Below, one piece after another: positions 7,953 to 16,623 of a stretch of 64,000 bases of DNA (the stretch's first letter is position 1; every line of letters begins with the position of its first letter). Where the stretch lies: contig CAZVBQ010000011.1 in NCBI GenBank assembly GCA_964625575.1, positions 1 to 64,000 of the forward strand, written 5' to 3'. The notes below the pieces were generated by a model. It did not search any database. It saw nothing but the letters and a program-made list of their open reading frames with translations, and was not told where the DNA came from. The stretch comes from UTCHB3 sp964625575 (GTDB lineage Bacteria; Bacteroidota; Ignavibacteria; Ignavibacteriales; Ignavibacteriaceae). The position numbers were made by a program, and so were the translations under genes.

Positions 7953-10746
7953 AGTGTAAAATTTTATCCGTCAAGTTTAAGATTTCCTGTTGCATCCTCT
8001 GGTCAAACAGCCCCAGAATGCCGTTATTATGCAGTTTTGTGAATGGTTCACGCACAAGATCCTGCTTTGTCAGCTCACCGTTCTCAATGATAAACGTCTG
8101 TAAAGTCTGAATAAACTGAAGCTGCCGCGCGCTTAAGTTATTATGTTCCGCGATGAAATCCGAGAAAGCGGCGGTGACTTTTTCGGGGAAAGTGACCAGA
8201 CCCCCTATTCCCATAATGTACTTGATCAGGTCGAGAAATTTAACTTTCCGGGCATCATAAGCTTTTTGAAGATTTTCTTCGGTCGGATACGGGTCGAATT
8301 GCAGAAGAGTGTTTGCGAGTTGATTCACTTCCTGATCAGTTACACTCTCCCCCATCTTGATCTTTCTTAGCACAATGTTTTTTTCTTCAAGCTGCTTTAT
8401 CAGGGCTTCCACACGGTCACGGTAATTTTGAATGGTGATCCGTTCATGCTCGGGCCCAAATTTTATATATTCTTTTTCACTTGTGATATCTCTAAGGTCG
8501 AAAGAATCTTGCGCTTCGTCATCGGTCACGCGATATTTCATCAGAGGTGCCAGTTTCTCAATCAGAGTGTCAAGTTGCTTCTCACCGGCTTTTTCCACAT
8601 ATTGATCTTTGAGAACCGCGTCGATCAATTTCTTTTGCTTTGCCACTATATTAACAGAAAGCGGAAGATCTGAGACCATTTCCTTTATTGTAACCGCGAG
8701 ACCTGTAGCAAGCGATTTTTCAGCGCTTGTCTGATCCATTATTTCGATGGAATATTGCACAACCGTCAGCTCGAAATACATCGCGGCATAGTCTTCACCG
8801 GAACGGGTACGCATAAGAGGGGCGATTTCCTTCCTTAAAAACTCCTCTTTTTCCTCGTTCAGATCGATCCAAAAAGCATCGTTGATTTTTTCCAATTTCG
8901 ATCTCGCGTCAAGAATTACCACATTGTTTTCAGGTAACGCGGAGATGTCGCTTTTCAATTTTTGAATGCAGTCTTTTACTATCTCTGATCTATTGAGGGC
9001 TTTAGCCCTGACAAGTTTTTGCAGACGGGTTTCGAATAACCGGACGGGCAAAGGTTTGGAGGTCTTCTCTGTTTTCCCCTTTGGATTCATCTTGAAATAT
9101 TCAAAGTTGTTCCAGCAGTCAATGATCAGGAATTTCGATTTTTCCTTGCACCATGTCTTTGGTTTTTTCGGTTCAAGAAGGCGTGTGCCTCTTCCGATCA
9201 TTTGCCAGAATTTTGTATATGAGAAAACGGGTTTGGCAAAAACCAGGTTTACCAATTCCCTCACGTCGATACCGGTATCGAGCATGTCGACACTTATTGC
9301 AACCCGGGGGAAATTCTGGTTTACGAACTGATCGAGCAATCCACCTTTTCCATAAACCCTGGGGTCATCAGAAACTATCACTTTTCCAATTTCACCCTTA
9401 TACTCGGGGTACATTTCGTTAAAAACATCATAAAGTCTTCGGGCATGTTCCATCGTCATTGCAAAGAAGATGGTCTTACCGGGAAGGACACCGCTCTCAT
9501 CTTTTATGCACTCATCCATGAACTCCTTCACTATCAGAGTGTTGGTGCCACGGTTAGTCACCCTCTTCTCAATTTCTGTGCCTTCATAGTTGATCGAGTC
9601 GGGATCCTTGTCATCATCACGCAGTATTTCCTGATCCTCAAGCGAAATTGTTACCTTGTTTATTCCCTCTTTCAGAAATTTCGTTCTGATCTTTAGGACT
9701 TCAAAATCGCAGAGAAATGGTGGCTTATGATTGATTGCTTCTTCATAAGAATAAGCGAAGGTTGGCAACCCGTTCTCACATTGAAACAATTGGAAAGTGT
9801 TGTGTTCTATCGCGTCCTTGGGAGTCGCGGTCAGACCGATCTGAAGCGCGTCAAAATATTCGAAGATGTTTTTGTACACATTATAAATGGAACGGTGGCT
9901 TTCATCAGCTATGATCAAATCAAAAAAATGCGGACTCAATTTTGAGTTGCTATCCTGAATTAAATTGAGCATCGAGGGATAGGTTGTAACATAAACCCTC
10001 CGGTTTGATACAAATCCGGTCTCTCCCCTTTGTGGCCAGACAGGGGCGTTCGGGAGATATTCCTTGAACGCGTCAAGCGCCTGATTCTGTAAAGCTATTC
10101 TGTCAACCAAAAACAGAACTTTTTGAACCCTGTTCGCTCTCATCAACACATCGATCAGCGAGACACAGGTGCGGGTTTTTCCGGTACCGGTTGCCATCAC
10201 CAAAAGGAATTTTCTTCTCGCGTGATCGATCCCCTCAAAAACAGAACGGATAGCCTCTATCTGATACGGCCTGCCGCTGATCCCGGTATTTATCAGTTCT
10301 TTTGAGAGTGGTTTTTCATGTTCCCGGAGGAACATCAATCTTTCGAGGTCTTTTTTGGTGGGGAATCCATAAATTTTGCGCGGAGGGTACCTTTCGGTAT
10401 CCCAGAAGTAGATCTCACTTCCGTTTGTATAAAAGACGAAGGGTAGTTTGCACCCCAAGTGAGCTTGTATGTTTTTAGCATACTGCTTTGCCTGCTCCTG
10501 CCCGGTTCTTGCATCAAGGGAGCTCTTCTTTGCCTCTACAACCGCCAAAGGATAACCATCATCCCCCATAAGCGCGTAATCCGCGTACTGATGTCCGTCA
10601 TAAACATGCTCGACATCATGAACGGAATCAGTTTTTTTAAGCCAAATATCCAGCTCGACCTTCACTTCGGTGGGATTGTTAACATTCCAACCCGCTTTCG
10701 CGAGCCTTTGGTCAATTATTTCCTGACGGGTTTTAGATTCATTCAT
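7945..10746 (-). CDS. hsdR: Type I restriction enzyme motor/nuclease subunit HsdR
   Basis: The restriction subunit, which translocates DNA and cleaves away from unmethylated sites. Its 933 residues show a PD-(D/E)XK nuclease at the N-terminus (D56, then E71-A-K73), a superfamily 2 helicase with Walker A A-T-G-T-G-K-T (185-191), a D-E-S-H box (281-284) and an L-T-A-T-P motif III, and a C-terminal helical region. Length and motifs match an intact HsdR. It is the first gene of the operon; the DNA upstream contains heptamer repeats and no other gene before fumC. GC content looks intermediate between the AT-rich left flank and the core genes. Confidence 0.95.
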   Translation of the reverse strand: MNESKTRQEIIDQRLAKAGWNVNNPTEVKVELDIWLKKTDSVHDVEHVYDGHQYADYALMGDDGYPLAVVEAKKSSLDARTGQEQAKQYAKNIQAHLGCKLPFVFYTNGSEIYFWDTERYPPRKIYGFPTKKDLERLMFLREHEKPLSKELINTGISGRPYQIEAIRSVFEGIDHARRKFLLVMATGTGKTRTCVSLIDVLMRANRVQKVLFLVDRIALQNQALDAFKEYLPNAPVWPQRGETGFVSNRRVYVTTYPSMLNLIQDSNSKLSPHFFDLIIADESHRSIYNVYKNIFEYFDALQIGLTATPKDAIEHNTFQLFQCENGLPTFAYSYEEAINHKPPFLCDFEVLKIRTKFLKEGINKVTISLEDQEILRDDDKDPDSINYEGTEIEKRVTNRGTNTLIVKEFMDECIKDESGVLPGKTIFFAMTMEHARRLYDVFNEMYPEYKGEIGKVIVSDDPRVYGKGGLLDQFVNQNFPRVAISVDMLDTGIDVRELVNLVFAKPVFSYTKFWQMIGRGTRLLEPKKPKTWCKEKSKFLIIDCWNNFEYFKMNPKGKTEKTSKPLPVRLFETRLQKLVRAKALNRSEIVKDCIQKLKSDISALPENNVVILDARSKLEKINDAFWIDLNEEKEEFLRKEIAPLMRTRSGEDYAAMYFELTVVQYSIEIMDQTSAEKSLATGLAVTIKEMVSDLPLSVNIVAKQKKLIDAVLKDQYVEKAGEKQLDTLIEKLAPLMKYRVTDDEAQDSFDLRDITSEKEYIKFGPEHERITIQNYRDRVEALIKQLEEKNIVLRKIKMGESVTDQEVNQLANTLLQFDPYPTEENLQKAYDARKVKFLDLIKYIMGIGGLVTFPEKVTAAFSDFIAEHNNLSARQLQFIQTLQTFIIENGELTKQDLVREPFTKLHNNGILGLFDQRMQQEILNLTDKILHYA

Positions 10747-10858
10747 CTTAAAAAATAGTGATTTTTGATTTAGCTATAATATGAAAATAAATTGGAATAT
10801 TCACTTTATGCTGAATCATATCGGTTGCACCCCTGGCAATCCCCCGCCGAAGGCGGAT

Positions 10859-10886
10859 AACATTTAACATTTCACATTTCACATTT
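10859..10886. repeat. Heptamer tandem repeat (A/C)ACATTT, four copies
   Basis: Four direct heptamers lie head to tail: two AACATTT then two CACATTT. They sit in the 250-base gap between hsdR and the fumC terminator. Similar tandem heptamers with other unit sequences occur at 21371 and 45134 in this window. Confidence 0.8.
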
Positions 10887-10943
10887 GCCCAGGCCGAAGG
10901 CACTTCACAGTTCACCTCGCCGCGGCGAGTCACAGATCACACT

Positions 10944-10976
10944 TCAAAAAAAAAGGCTGCCCGAAAGCAGCCTCAT
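10944..10976 (-). terminator. Rho-independent terminator of fumC
   Basis: Read on the minus strand, AGGCTGC - TTTCGG - GCAGCCT forms a perfect 7-bp stem (10954-10960 with 10967-10973) followed by nine T residues. It lies 20-50 bases downstream of the fumC stop codon. Confidence 0.9.
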
Positions 10977-10996
10977 CTTTGAATAATAGAAGGTAG

Positions 10997-12388
10997 TTAC
11001 ATCTTCGCTGAGATCATGTCCTCGGGTCTGACGATCTTGTCGAACTCTTCTGAGGTGAGGAGCCCGAGCTCAAGGGCCGCTTCTTTCAGCGTTTTGTGCT
11101 CCTTATGGGCTTTTTTCGCGATCTTTGCCGCGTTATCGTAACCAATGTGCGGGTTGAGCGATGTTACAAGCATCAATGAGTTATCGACGTGCTGCTTGAT
11201 GTTCTTGGTGTTTGCCTCGATGCCCACAACGCAATGTTCGGTGAAGCTTTCGCAAGCGTCAGCGATGAGTCTTACCGACTGAAGCACGTTATGAATGATC
11301 ACGGGCTTGAACACGTTAAGCTCGAAGTTACCCGAAGCACCGCCGAAGTTAACAGCAACATCGTTACCGAAAACCTGCGCGCAAACCATCGTCATCGCTT
11401 CCGACTGTGTCGGGTTAACCTTGCCCGGCATTATCGAACTGCCCGGTTCATTCTCGGGAAGACTGAGCTCGCCGATTCCCGATCTGGGGCCCGAACCAAG
11501 CCATCTGACATCGTTCGCTATCTTCATCAGCGAAGCCGCGGTGGTTTTAAGCACACCGTGCAGGTTTACCAGCGCGTCATGTGCCGCGAGCGACTCGAAT
11601 TTGTTCGGCGCGGTAACAAAAGGCAAGCCCGTCAATTCGGCTATCTTCGCGGCAGACTTCACGGCAAATTCGGGATGGGTGTTAAGTCCGGTGCCTACCG
11701 CGGTGCCGCCGAGCGCGAGCTCATAAACCCAAGGGAGGGCATCATCTATCCTCTTCAGGGCGTTGGTTAGTTGCTGAGCGTAGCCGCTGAACTCCTGACC
11801 CAGGGTAAGAGGCGTGGCATCCATAAGGTGCGTTCTGCCGATCTTAATAATCTCTTTGAACTCTTCCGATTTGGCCGCGAGGGCGTCCCTGAGCATCCTG
11901 ACCATCGGGATCAGCTTCTCATTCACTGCCATTGCCGCTGCTATGTGCATCGCGGTGGGGAAAGTGTCGTTCGAAGATTGAGCCTTGTTAACGTCGTCAT
12001 TCGGGTGAATTGGTTTTTTGCTACCGATAACCCCGCCCGCTATCTCGATCGCGCGGTTGGCGATCACTTCGTTAACGTTCATGTTCGACTGTGTGCCGCT
12101 TCCCGTTTGCCATACCACCAGCGGGAAGTTTCCTTCAAGTTTTCCGTCAATCACTTCCTGAGCGGCTTCAGCTATCAGCTTCATCTTCTCTTCGCTGAGC
12201 AAACCGAGTTCATTGTTGGTAAGTGCTGCCGCTTTTTTAAGTATTCCGAAGGCCTTTATCAATTCGGCAGGCATCTTCTCGCCGCCTATTTTGAAATTCA
12301 TGAGTGATCTGCCCGTTTGGGCCCCGTAATACTTGTCAGCCGGCACCCTTACTTCTCCCATGGTGTCGGTTTCAACTCTGTAATCCAT
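10997..12388 (-). CDS. fumC: Class II fumarate hydratase
   Basis: Interconverts fumarate and L-malate in the TCA cycle; cytoplasmic homotetramer. The family signature G-S-S-I-M-P-G-K-V-N-P is present, as are S-S-N-D-T-F-P-T-A and G-R-T-H-L-M-D-A-T-P. I place the start at 12388 (M-D-Y-R-V-E-T-D) because a strong GGAGGT lies a few bases upstream; an open frame continues to 12421 but lacks such a site. The resulting 463 residues match the usual length. It is a single-gene unit with its own terminator and has core-genome base composition, so it marks the right edge of the accessory block. Confidence 0.96.
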   Translation of the reverse strand: MDYRVETDTMGEVRVPADKYYGAQTGRSLMNFKIGGEKMPAELIKAFGILKKAAALTNNELGLLSEEKMKLIAEAAQEVIDGKLEGNFPLVVWQTGSGTQSNMNVNEVIANRAIEIAGGVIGSKKPIHPNDDVNKAQSSNDTFPTAMHIAAAMAVNEKLIPMVRMLRDALAAKSEEFKEIIKIGRTHLMDATPLTLGQEFSGYAQQLTNALKRIDDALPWVYELALGGTAVGTGLNTHPEFAVKSAAKIAELTGLPFVTAPNKFESLAAHDALVNLHGVLKTTAASLMKIANDVRWLGSGPRSGIGELSLPENEPGSSIMPGKVNPTQSEAMTMVCAQVFGNDVAVNFGGASGNFELNVFKPVIIHNVLQSVRLIADACESFTEHCVVGIEANTKNIKQHVDNSLMLVTSLNPHIGYDNAAKIAKKAHKEHKTLKEAALELGLLTSEEFDKIVRPEDMISAKM

Positions 12389-12690
12389 AATACCTCCAAA
12401 AAAAATAAATGATCTATACAAAAATATAAGCGGATGGCAATCCTTTGGCTTTGGGCCCGCCGATTTTCCCTTTTTGTCGAAAGTTTCTTCATTTTTCTTT
12501 AAATATGTCTTATATTAAGACACTTGAATGCAACCATTTTTAATAACCGGAGAAGCCCCTTCGGGCGGAGAGAATCAACATCAGCGATCTACCAAAACCC
12601 GCGCTTACACTTCTACTCGAGGTTAATGAAGAAAAAGGTATAAAGATCATTTTCATCGACGGGAAAACCGCGCCTTCTGCTGAATCCCTC

Positions 12691-14448
12691 GTGAATTCGC
12701 GTGCCACCGAAGTTAAAGACCTCGAAGGCTTCCGTGAACTGGTTGGCGGAATAGAGTCGACACTCGGGTTTTCCTCCTCCCTCGTCAAGCCCGTTGAAGA
12801 CCTCCGGACACCCGGCGCGGCTTTTTACGAAGTTGAATTTTTCCTCGATTTCCCTGCCAAAGGCACAGATGGGAAGAAGAAAAAGGCCCCGGTACCCGAA
12901 GTGCCGGCCGCGAATGTTGAGCCTCCTCATTACCACTTCCGTGGAACGCTTTTCTTCAAACTGAACACCTCACCCCTGCGGGTATCGGGTGTGCACGGCG
13001 ACCTTGAGGCTTTTCTGAAAAGCGGGGAGATCCCTGAAAAATTCACCCTTTTTACGCTGACCAAAATGATCCACCCGGCCGATATCAAGGCATTCAAGAA
13101 CGGATTCAGGGCGGCTCTCAACGGCGAACGGCAGGAACTGGTTTACAGAATTTACACTTACGATCAGCAACTGAGATATGTAAGGCATCTTGTAAATATC
13201 GACTCAAAAGAGGGTGAAATTTACTCGATCTCAAACGCGTTGATCGATGTGACACACGACCGTGAGCTGATAAACAGGATCAGAAATTCAGAGGAGAAAC
13301 TAAGAATACTCTTCGAAACCGCCGACGACCTGATCTTTGTACTCGACCAAAGAGGAAATTTTGCGTCGGTTAACGCCCTCGGTGCCCTCTCGCTCGAGTT
13401 CCTCCCGGAGGAAATGAACAACAGACACTTCATCTCCTTTATTGATGATGACGGTAAAAATGTTGTTGTCCAGTCGTTCAAGGAGCTGTTGAAGGCATCA
13501 AAACTCGTTACTTTTGAAGCGGTTTTCATCACCAAGTTTGGTAAAAAACTCACTTTCGAGATAAACGCCCGGCCTGTATACTCTAACAGGAACAAGTTCG
13601 ATGGAATTGTCGGTATCGGCAGAAACGTTACCTCCCGAATCCACGATCATGAGATGATGAATGATCTGAACAATAAACTGATCGAAGCAAACAGGATAAT
13701 CTCGATCGAACGCGACAGGGTTAAACAGCGCATCTCAGTTCTCGAAGAACTGAACCAACTGAAAAGCGAGTTCGTTGCCAACATTTCCCACGAGCTACGC
13801 ACACCCCTCGCCTCGATAATCGGTTTTTCCGAGACGATCGACTCCGATACCGACATGCCCGAATCAGTTAAGACCGACTTTAACAAGATCATACTCACTG
13901 AAGCCAAGAAGCTCGCTGAGCTGATCAACGACGTGCTCGACATTTCAAAACTCGAGGGCGGCAAAGTTGTTCTCGAACGATCCGATTTTAACGCCGTCGA
14001 CATGCTGAGCGACTCAGTCTCAAATTTCCGCCAGCGTGCCGAAGAAAAATCGATCTCGATCACGGAAGAGTACCCTGAATTTCCCGTGATCATAAATGCC
14101 GATAAAGAAAGATTACAGCAGGCTTTCGAAAACATCATCAGTAATGCCGTAAAGTTTACCAACCCGGGCGGCAGGATCACCGTTTTCGTTCGAGTAAGAA
14201 AGAACGAACTCGAAACCATCATCAGCGATACCGGAATCGGCATCCCCAAAAAAGACCTGCAATATATCTTCCAGAAATTCTACAAGGTCTCCCGCGCTGA
14301 CAACACCATACCCGGCTCCGGTCTCGGACTCGCGCTCGTGAAACAGATCATCGACCTCCATAAAGGCTTCATCAGCATAAAAAGCGAAGAAGAAAACGGT
14401 ACAACCGTGATAATTAAATTACAATTGACTCAGAAGAGGTATACATAA
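12691..14448 (+). CDS. Cytoplasmic PAS-domain sensor histidine kinase, 5' end uncertain
   Basis: A sensor kinase, probably the partner of the sigma-54 regulator encoded one base downstream. From the GTG at 12691 it has a PAS-like domain (about 85-190), a second PAS (201-315), a HisKA domain with N-I-S-H367-E-L-R-T-P, an N-box around N485, a D-T-G-I-G-I box (513-518) and G-S-G-L-G-L-A (542-548). No membrane helix is seen, so the signal is probably cytoplasmic. The reading frame stays open and protein-like back to 12547 without ATG, GTG or TTG before 12691. An ATG at 12528 lies one frame off. The true N-terminus may be frameshifted in this assembly or may use a rare start codon. Confidence 0.9.
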   Translation: MNSRATEVKDLEGFRELVGGIESTLGFSSSLVKPVEDLRTPGAAFYEVEFFLDFPAKGTDGKKKKAPVPEVPAANVEPPHYHFRGTLFFKLNTSPLRVSGVHGDLEAFLKSGEIPEKFTLFTLTKMIHPADIKAFKNGFRAALNGERQELVYRIYTYDQQLRYVRHLVNIDSKEGEIYSISNALIDVTHDRELINRIRNSEEKLRILFETADDLIFVLDQRGNFASVNALGALSLEFLPEEMNNRHFISFIDDDGKNVVVQSFKELLKASKLVTFEAVFITKFGKKLTFEINARPVYSNRNKFDGIVGIGRNVTSRIHDHEMMNDLNNKLIEANRIISIERDRVKQRISVLEELNQLKSEFVANISHELRTPLASIIGFSETIDSDTDMPESVKTDFNKIILTEAKKLAELINDVLDISKLEGGKVVLERSDFNAVDMLSDSVSNFRQRAEEKSISITEEYPEFPVIINADKERLQQAFENIISNAVKFTNPGGRITVFVRVRKNELETIISDTGIGIPKKDLQYIFQKFYKVSRADNTIPGSGLGLALVKQIIDLHKGFISIKSEEENGTTVIIKLQLTQKRYT

Positions 14449-14449
14449 T

Positions 14450-15829
14450 TTGGATAAATTGATCTTTGTCGTCGACGACCAGGCGCCCATCCTTCGTCTT
14501 ATCACCTATTGGGTGAGCGAAAAATGGAACTACAAGGTGAAGACCTTCGACAACGCCGAGGATATGCTCCAGGCGCTGAACATGAGACCCGACCTGATTC
14601 TTCTTGATATTATGCTCCCCGGGATCAACGGTATCGAAGCCCTCAAGGAAGTAAAAAAATTCGACTCCAAACTGCCCGTGATCATCCTCTCAGCTCAAGG
14701 CAGGGTGGATGTGGCGCTCGAAGCCCTGAAGCTCGGTGCCTATGATTACTTCCCAAAACCGATCGACACACAAAGACTCGAACCCGCCATCAGGAACGCG
14801 CTCAAAAATTATGACCTCGAAAAGGAGCTCGAAAAGGTACGTGAAAATGTTACACAGACCTACAGCTTCTCAAATATCGTCTCTGCCGACGGGAAAATGC
14901 AGGATGTATTTAAAATGGTTTCGAAGGTGCTCAATAACGATATCACCGTTCTGATCCATGGCGAAAGCGGTACGGGTAAAGAGCTGATCGCGAAAGCGAT
15001 CCACTACAACGGCATCAGAAAAAACAACCCATTCGTGGTTGTGAACTGCGCCTCAATTCCACGCGACCTTATGGAAAGCGAACTTTTTGGACATGAAAAA
15101 GGCTCGTTCACCGGCGCTCACCAACGTAAGATGGGAAAATTTGAACTCGCCAACCGCGGAACCCTCTTCCTCGATGAGGTGGGTGAGCTCGAGATATCAC
15201 TTCAGTCGAAACTGCTGAGAGCGATCCAGCAAAAGGAATTTGAAAGGGTTGGCGGCACCGAAACAATTAAATGCGACGTCAGGATCATCTCAGCCACCAA
15301 CAGGGATCTAAAATCCGCCGTGGAAAACAAGGAGTTCAGGGAAGACCTCTTTTACAGGCTGAACTCGTTCCCCATTAACCTCCCGCCACTTCGCATGAGG
15401 AAAGGGGATATTATCGTGCTCGCTGAACACTTCCTCGACCACTTCAATAAAAAACTTGATAAAAAAGTGGACGGCTTCTCGCCCAAGGCGATAAAACTGC
15501 TTTTCGACTATGATTGGCCCGGAAACATCCGGGAGATGGAAAACACTATTGAGAGATGTCTGATCCTGACTGAAAACGACAGGATTGATGTGGATGACCT
15601 CCCAATGCACATAAGATCCGCGGGGCCCTCAAGCGTTGATTCATCCGCTGAGCAGTACCTAAATTCTCCCGTTATTCTTCCGTTTGAAAAAATTAAGGAA
15701 GAAGCCATCAGACATGCAATCAAAGTGACAAAAGGTAATATTTTAGAAGCTGCAAAAAAATTAAAATTAGGCAGGGCAACTATCTACCGCCTCATGGCGA
15801 AATACAGGATAGACCCGGAGAAACCTTAA
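14450..15829 (+). CDS. NtrC-family sigma-54-dependent response regulator
   Basis: A transcription activator of sigma-54 promoters. It has a receiver domain (1-120; D9, D10, phospho-acceptor D53, K103), a AAA+ domain with Walker A G-E-S-G-T-G-K-E (171-178), the sigma-54 contact loop G-S-F-T-G-A (219-224) and Walker B L-F-L-D-E-V-G-E (239-246), and a C-terminal Fis-type helix-turn-helix (about 425-455). The start is a TTG at 14450, one base after the kinase stop and preceded by AAGAGGT. It is presumably phosphorylated by that kinase. All ATPase motifs are intact. Confidence 0.95.
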   Translation: MDKLIFVVDDQAPILRLITYWVSEKWNYKVKTFDNAEDMLQALNMRPDLILLDIMLPGINGIEALKEVKKFDSKLPVIILSAQGRVDVALEALKLGAYDYFPKPIDTQRLEPAIRNALKNYDLEKELEKVRENVTQTYSFSNIVSADGKMQDVFKMVSKVLNNDITVLIHGESGTGKELIAKAIHYNGIRKNNPFVVVNCASIPRDLMESELFGHEKGSFTGAHQRKMGKFELANRGTLFLDEVGELEISLQSKLLRAIQQKEFERVGGTETIKCDVRIISATNRDLKSAVENKEFREDLFYRLNSFPINLPPLRMRKGDIIVLAEHFLDHFNKKLDKKVDGFSPKAIKLLFDYDWPGNIREMENTIERCLILTENDRIDVDDLPMHIRSAGPSSVDSSAEQYLNSPVILPFEKIKEEAIRHAIKVTKGNILEAAKKLKLGRATIYRLMAKYRIDPEKP

Positions 15830-15846
15830 CTTTTACGGAGAATCAT

Positions 15847-16182
15847 ATGAACTTCAAGATTGAAAAACATGGCGACGTGGTTGCCGTTATAGTTACTCTT
15901 CAGCGTGCCACACTTAATGAAGCTGAAGAATTTAAGAAAACTTTGTTGGCTCAGCTCGACTCCGGGGTGAACAAAATGGTTATCGACCTCGCGGCGTGCG
16001 AGTTTATCGATTCAACTTTCCTTGGCGCGCTCGTGGTTACCCTTAAAAAAATAACACAGATCAAGGGAGACCTCAAACTCGTGGGCTTCCAGCCGGCCGT
16101 GCAGTCAATGTTTGAACTTACAAGAATGTACCGCATCTTCGAGGCATTCAAAACAAGAGATGAAGCCATTAAAAGCTTCTAA
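15847..16182 (+). CDS. STAS-domain protein (anti-sigma factor antagonist-like)
   Basis: A 111-residue single STAS domain of the SpoIIAA/RsbV type. The motif C-E-F-I-D-S56-T-F-L-G carries the serine normally phosphorylated by an RsbW/SpoIIAB-like kinase. It lies 17 bases after the sigma-54 regulator and 29 bases before a receiver protein, so it belongs to the same operon. No HATPase_c anti-sigma kinase and no PP2C phosphatase is encoded in this window, so its partner must be elsewhere. Confidence 0.9.
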   Translation: MNFKIEKHGDVVAVIVTLQRATLNEAEEFKKTLLAQLDSGVNKMVIDLAACEFIDSTFLGALVVTLKKITQIKGDLKLVGFQPAVQSMFELTRMYRIFEAFKTRDEAIKSF

Positions 16183-16211
16183 CTGAAAGGTTTATTATCG
16201 ACCCGACTCCT

Positions 16212-16583
16212 TTGGCCAGGATCCTCCTGGTAGATGACGACTCTTCACTTTCAAGACTTTTTCAGTACAGTCTGAAAAAGAACGGTTTCGAGTGCAGGAC
16301 GGCCATGAACGGCAAGGAAGGCTACGACCTCGCCCTTGAATGGGTGCCCGACCTCATCATCTCCGATGTTATGATGCCGGTTATGAGCGGCTACGATTTC
16401 AGAAGAATGCTGCTCACGCAACCTACCGTGGCAGGCATACCTTTCGTCTTCCTTACGGCAAAATCCGCGGACGATGACCGCGAAGAGGGGGCGGAGCTCG
16501 GTGCCTCCGGTTTTATTATTAAAACAGCCGGACCAAAAGTACTCGTCGACCGGGTAAAAGCCATTCTGGGGATCAACCCCTGA
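16212..16583 (+). CDS. Stand-alone response regulator receiver protein
   Basis: A 123-residue CheY-like receiver with no output domain. Acidic residues D8-D10, the phospho-acceptor D52 (I-I-S-D-V-M-M-P) and a conserved lysine in F-I-I-K-T are visible. The start is a TTG at 16212. It is the last gene of the kinase-NtrC-STAS-receiver operon, so it probably either relays phosphate or acts through protein contacts within that pathway. Its direct kinase cannot be determined from sequence. Confidence 0.9.
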   Translation: MARILLVDDDSSLSRLFQYSLKKNGFECRTAMNGKEGYDLALEWVPDLIISDVMMPVMSGYDFRRMLLTQPTVAGIPFVFLTAKSADDDREEGAELGASGFIIKTAGPKVLVDRVKAILGINP

Positions 16584-16623
16584 CAATTCCCTCCATTTTT
16601 CCCTTATTAAACAACAAAACATC

